Assembly: GCA_049324315.1 (NCBI GenBank) | Contig: JBMOKU010000033.1 | Location: 202,814 to 266,813, forward strand | From: JBMOKU01 sp049324315 | GTDB taxonomy: Bacteria > Bacillota > Clostridia > Peptostreptococcales > Thermotaleaceae | Length of the DNA: 64,000 bases | Direction of reading: 5' to 3' | Part shown: in pieces, positions 61,479-64,000 of the stretch | Layout of the letters: each line of letters opens with the position of its first letter | How positions within the stretch are numbered: position 1 is the stretch's first letter | Notes under the pieces: generated by a model | Seen by the model: the letters and a program-made list of their open reading frames with translations, nothing else | Database searches by the model: none | Told to the model about the DNA's origin: nothing | Made by a program: the position numbers and the translations under genes

Positions 61479-62228
61479 TTATTTATATGATAATAATACG
61501 ATTGTTTTATCCTTTAATTGTTTAAGTTGAGATTCATTTATTTCTAAAACATCTAATTTTTCTACTTTCCAACCCTTCATTCGTGATAAGAATTTATCTA
61601 CTTTGTCTACAGCTCCAAAATCCTCTGGAAGTACTTCCGTTTTATAATGCATAGGTATAACAATTTTGGGATCAATTTGCTCTATAACCTTTGCTGCATT
61701 TTGAGCATCTATTGTATATAACCCTCCTACAGGTATCATTAATATATCGACTCTACCAATATCAAGTATTTCTTCTTTCGTTAGAAGATGTCCTAAATCA
61801 CCCAAATGACATATTCTTACTTTATCTATTTTAAATGTATAAATATTATTTGGTCCCCTTAATGCTCCCTTCTCCTCGTCATGATACGATGCAATTCCCT
61901 TTACGTCTATATTATCAGAACTAAATTCTCCCACCCCCCTAATGTAGCATGCATATTCCTGCAATGCTTCAATATAATTATGATCGTAATGTTGATGGCT
62001 TACTGTGAGTATATTGGTTGAAACCTTGGGAAAATTATACCCCAATCCTTCACCATATGGATCCGTAACGATTTTCATACCTTCATTATCACTAATGCCA
62101 AAACTTGCGTGCCCAAACCATTTAATACTTATATCTGCTTTACTATTTGCCTGTTCCCCAAAAGTAACATAACAGCTGAAGATCAAAATTAAAACCCCCA
62201 ACGTTAGAACGCTAAAAAATTTTTTCAT
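61479..62228 (-). CDS. Exported UlaG-like MBL-fold metallohydrolase
   Basis: This 249-residue member of the UlaG-like metallo-beta-lactamase family has IKWFGHASFGI, the metal motif SHQHYDHNYI and a C-terminal IPMHYKTE. Unlike most of the family it carries an N-terminal signal peptide (about residues 1-26, ending near GEQANS), so it should act outside the cytoplasm. The substrate is unknown. It starts behind AAGGAGGGTCTTT. Confidence 0.88.
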   Translation of the reverse strand: MKKFFSVLTLGVLILIFSCYVTFGEQANSKADISIKWFGHASFGISDNEGMKIVTDPYGEGLGYNFPKVSTNILTVSHQHYDHNYIEALQEYACYIRGVGEFSSDNIDVKGIASYHDEEKGALRGPNNIYTFKIDKVRICHLGDLGHLLTKEEILDIGRVDILMIPVGGLYTIDAQNAAKVIEQIDPKIVIPMHYKTEVLPEDFGAVDKVDKFLSRMKGWKVEKLDVLEINESQLKQLKDKTIVLLSYK

Positions 62229-62414
62229 AAAGACCCTCCTTGTTAATTATTGTTTTATCAGTAATATCACCAAAACATCCTAAGCTTTAGCTGCGCAAAC
62301 TATAAGCAGGATGTAGTTATATTCTAAATTTTACAATAACTAGAAGTTTGATTTAACAGAGAATCTACAACACATATATGCTGATCTTCAGTATATTAAA
62401 AAAGGGGTAGGTGT

Positions 62415-62424
62415 GGGGTCAGGC
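62415..62424 (+). repeat. GGGGTCAGGC fragment, copy 2
   Basis: GTGTGGGGTCAGGC lies 20 bases before the GGTACGGTTCTC element, matching the fragment at 60429-60438 in opposite orientation. The spacer 62229-62500 holds no gene apart from these repeat fragments. Confidence 0.35.
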
Positions 62425-62444
62425 GTCCAGCCTTCCAATGGTTT

Positions 62445-62490
62445 GCAGTTATTCGTGGTACGGTTCTCGTATCATTCTGTCAGCGATTTT
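62445..62490. repeat. GGTACGGTTCTC element, copy 2
   Basis: Second copy of the element at 39314-39360, 21 of 24 bases identical in its first part and ending in the same GCGATTTT. It lies between the UlaG-like gene and the terminator of the MFS remnant. Confidence 0.5.
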
Positions 62491-62500
62491 CATAAAAATA

Positions 62501-62529
62501 GAGTCAAAAGGAATCCCTCCTTTTGACTC
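62501..62529 (-). terminator. Terminator of the MFS transporter gene
   Basis: GAGTCAAAAGGA and TCCTTTTGACTC form a perfect 12-bp stem. On the minus strand it is followed by TATTTTTATG, about 40 bases beyond the MFS stop codon. Confidence 0.75.
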
Positions 62530-62568
62530 ATTTATTAGATATCAGCTAGGTGAATATGACTTTTCCTC

Positions 62569-62927
62569 TTAATGATCCTGAGCTCTTAAGAGGGAGGCCA
62601 AAAACGTGGCAGTAATTAACATCATCAGTAAGGTAGCCCCCAGAACGGTCCAATGCATCTCAACCCTGTTAAGAACAATGCCATATATCAATACACCAAA
62701 TGGCATTCCGCCCCTTGAAATCATGGCAATTAACGAGAATACCCGAGACAGGTATTCGTTGGGTGTTTCTCTTTGTATATAGGTCTGCACCGGAACAGAA
62801 ATAAACATATTGGCACCACTAATAACAAGAAAATGCTTAATCTATCAAAATAGGATATAAGGGCCAACCCCAGTATCACCCCAGCGCTTACAAAAGCTGT
62901 CACAACCATGACCTTTTTTCTGTTCAT
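62569..62927 (-). pseudogene. Truncated and frameshifted MFS transporter remnant
   Basis: The C-terminal part of a major-facilitator protein remains. DRMNRKKVMVV, the typical loop after helix 2, opens the remnant at about 62930, and YIQRETPNEYLSRVFSL (a late loop) is in another frame. A one-base shift lies near 62810-62840: the first frame runs on into unrelated residues, while the second gives ISGANMFISVPVQTYIQ. The N-terminal helices are missing because the upstream side is joined to a PEP-utilising gene. It cannot encode a working transporter. Confidence 0.75.
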
Positions 62928-63874
62928 CCTGTCCCCTGTCTTAAGTCTTGTGGTGGCGTTTCCGCACCCCACAACAGCAGGAATACCAAGTTCTCTGGCG
63001 ACAATAGCAGCATGGGACAGTGGTGCCCCTATATCAGTAATGATTGCTGCAGCTTTCGGGAAAAGTGGTGTCCATCCTACATTCGTAGTAGATGCAACTA
63101 AAATTTCACCTAGTTGAAGCTTATTCCCATCTTCTGGATTTGTTAAGACTCGTACAGTTCCTTCTATCCTACCTGCTGCCCCCGCAAAACCTTTTAGTGT
63201 TTCAGAATTAGGAGCAACCTTCATTGGCACGCTGGAATCATAGTAGTCAATTCTTCTATTTGGATCATCTGCCCATTTAAAAGGATCGATGCGACCCCGA
63301 ATAATGGATGGTAATGGTGGTAATGCTTTGTATTTTTCATAGTTCTTGCGTCTCACAGAGATATGCTTCACTGCCGATTTGTCTCCAGAAAGCAAATTCA
63401 GAACGTCATCAATATAGAGGAAAAATACGTCGTCCCCTATTCCTGTAAGTTCTCCAGCCTTAAGGGTAAAAGCTCGATTCACCCTGAATACTCTGGTCCA
63501 CTCTGAACGACCCTTTTCTCTAAGCCGACTACCGATCGATGCTTTTTCTAGTTGCTTCTCAACCTGTTTTACTTTTTGAGGAAAATGTTCCTTAAAACGC
63601 TTCCATGCTGCTTCTTGTTGAGCCCCCTGCTTTTTTAAAAGCCCTTCTACATCCATACCCGACTTTCTATTTTCCTCTATCTGTTTCTCAAGCCAGTTCG
63701 GATCCTCACTTGGATCAGGTATGGACAACTCAAACTCATGGGGTCCTCGATGACCATACTGCTTCAAGTATTCCTCACGACTCATTTCTCCCTTGATAAT
63801 CTTGGATATGCCCACAACAGGTCCAAGACTCGCCATCTCTGAACTTCCCCTTAGGGACAAAGGTAGGGACAAAG
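62928..63874 (-). pseudogene. PEP-utilising enzyme, C-terminal part (3' exon), truncated
   Basis: This is the C-terminal portion of a PEP-synthase or rifampicin-phosphotransferase-like protein. The swivelling phosphohistidine domain is intact, with GAPLSHAAIVARELGIPAVV containing the catalytic His. Its N-terminal part lies beyond a group II intron and outside the window. At the other end the sequence LKTGDR runs directly into the MFS loop DRMNRKKVM, so the last residues of the enzyme are lost and a chimeric frame continues to 62730. Whether splicing restores a useful N-terminus cannot be seen here. Confidence 0.7.
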
Positions 63875-64000
63875 GTCGAGTAAGCAAGGCACGTCACCGT
63901 GCCTGCTTCTCACAGAACCGGACGTGCCCTATTAAGGCATCCGGCTCTTCGCAACAACTTTTACAGAAATTCAAGTGTTATTAATTTTAACTCGGATTTT
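63875..64000 (-). mobile_element. Group II intron, 3' end (domains V and VI), continuing past the window
   Basis: Domain V is recognisable as a 34-base hairpin at 63915-63948: on the minus strand GAGCCGGATGCC, a TTAA-containing loop, then GCACGTCCGGTTCT. Domain VI follows as a stem (AGGCACG/CGTGCCT within GAAGC...GCTTACTC), ending in CTCGAC at 63875-63880, consistent with the AY end of group II introns. The intron lies in the same direction as the PEP-utilising gene it interrupts. The maturase reading frame, if any, lies outside; the minus-strand frame at the very edge stops at about 63972. Confidence 0.82.

Overview
The window comes from an AT-rich, low-GC Firmicute, most likely a member of the Clostridia. 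The reasons are strong AGGAGG-type ribosome binding sites, frequent TTG and GTG starts, a perfect CIRCE/HrcA operator, a sigma-54 regulon with a PAS/AAA+/Fis activator, MocR regulators, ornithine/alanine-racemase paralogs and clostridial-type palindromic repeats. I cannot name the genus. No rRNA, tRNA, CRISPR array or origin was seen.

Layout, left to right. (1) 0.2-6.3 kb: a pectin/rhamnogalacturonan operon on the minus strand (GH105 hydrolase, sugar-binding lipoprotein, two ABC permeases, GH28 enzyme) behind a near-perfect cre-like site; it has no ATPase of its own. (2) 6.5-14.6 kb: msrA, an EamA exporter, a glutaredoxin-like protein, exonuclease III, a YeiH-type exporter with a divergent LysR regulator, and a MocR regulator facing a class III aminotransferase that has an unusual cysteine cluster. 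(3) 14.9-16.3 kb: a TnpB-only IS200/IS605-type element with intact nuclease motifs. (4) 16.5-27.6 kb: a peroxiredoxin, htpG under a CIRCE element, a chemoreceptor, and a MoxR/DUF58/DUF4350/DUF4129 cluster with RDD and SpoIIM-like genes. (5) 28-36 kb: two ornithine/alanine racemase paralogs, a relic of a third, a MocR regulator, a chemoreceptor with a C-terminal Cache-like domain, and an MBL hydrolase preceded by two face-to-face consensus promoters. (6) 36-39 kb: an NDH-2/DoxX fusion and an AraC/GyrI-like regulator.

(7) 39.4-44.9 kb holds a coherent module. A sigma-54 activator is followed by paired upstream sites, a textbook -24/-12 promoter, a BCCT betaine-type importer, a histidine-ammonia-lyase homolog that lacks the MIO-forming Ala-Ser-Gly triad, and a small membrane protein. 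This fits import of a trimethylammonium compound and elimination of trimethylamine from it, as ergothionase does; the substrate is inferred.

(8) 45.7-53.5 kb holds the most unusual system. It is an Opp/Dpp-type ABC transporter whose two permeases are each fused to an M28-peptidase-like extracellular domain. One domain keeps every metal ligand and the other has lost most of them. The operon starts with a membrane-anchored PQQ-like beta-propeller where a substrate-binding protein would be expected.

(9) 53.9-64 kb: a PhnA-like protein, SstT, a 7TM-PAS-GGDEF cyclase, homocysteine methyltransferase, a long AT-rich gap, a lipoprotein, an AraC regulator and a UlaG-like hydrolase. The right edge is scarred: a group II intron 3' end interrupts a PEP-utilising enzyme gene whose own 3' end is joined to a frameshifted MFS transporter remnant.
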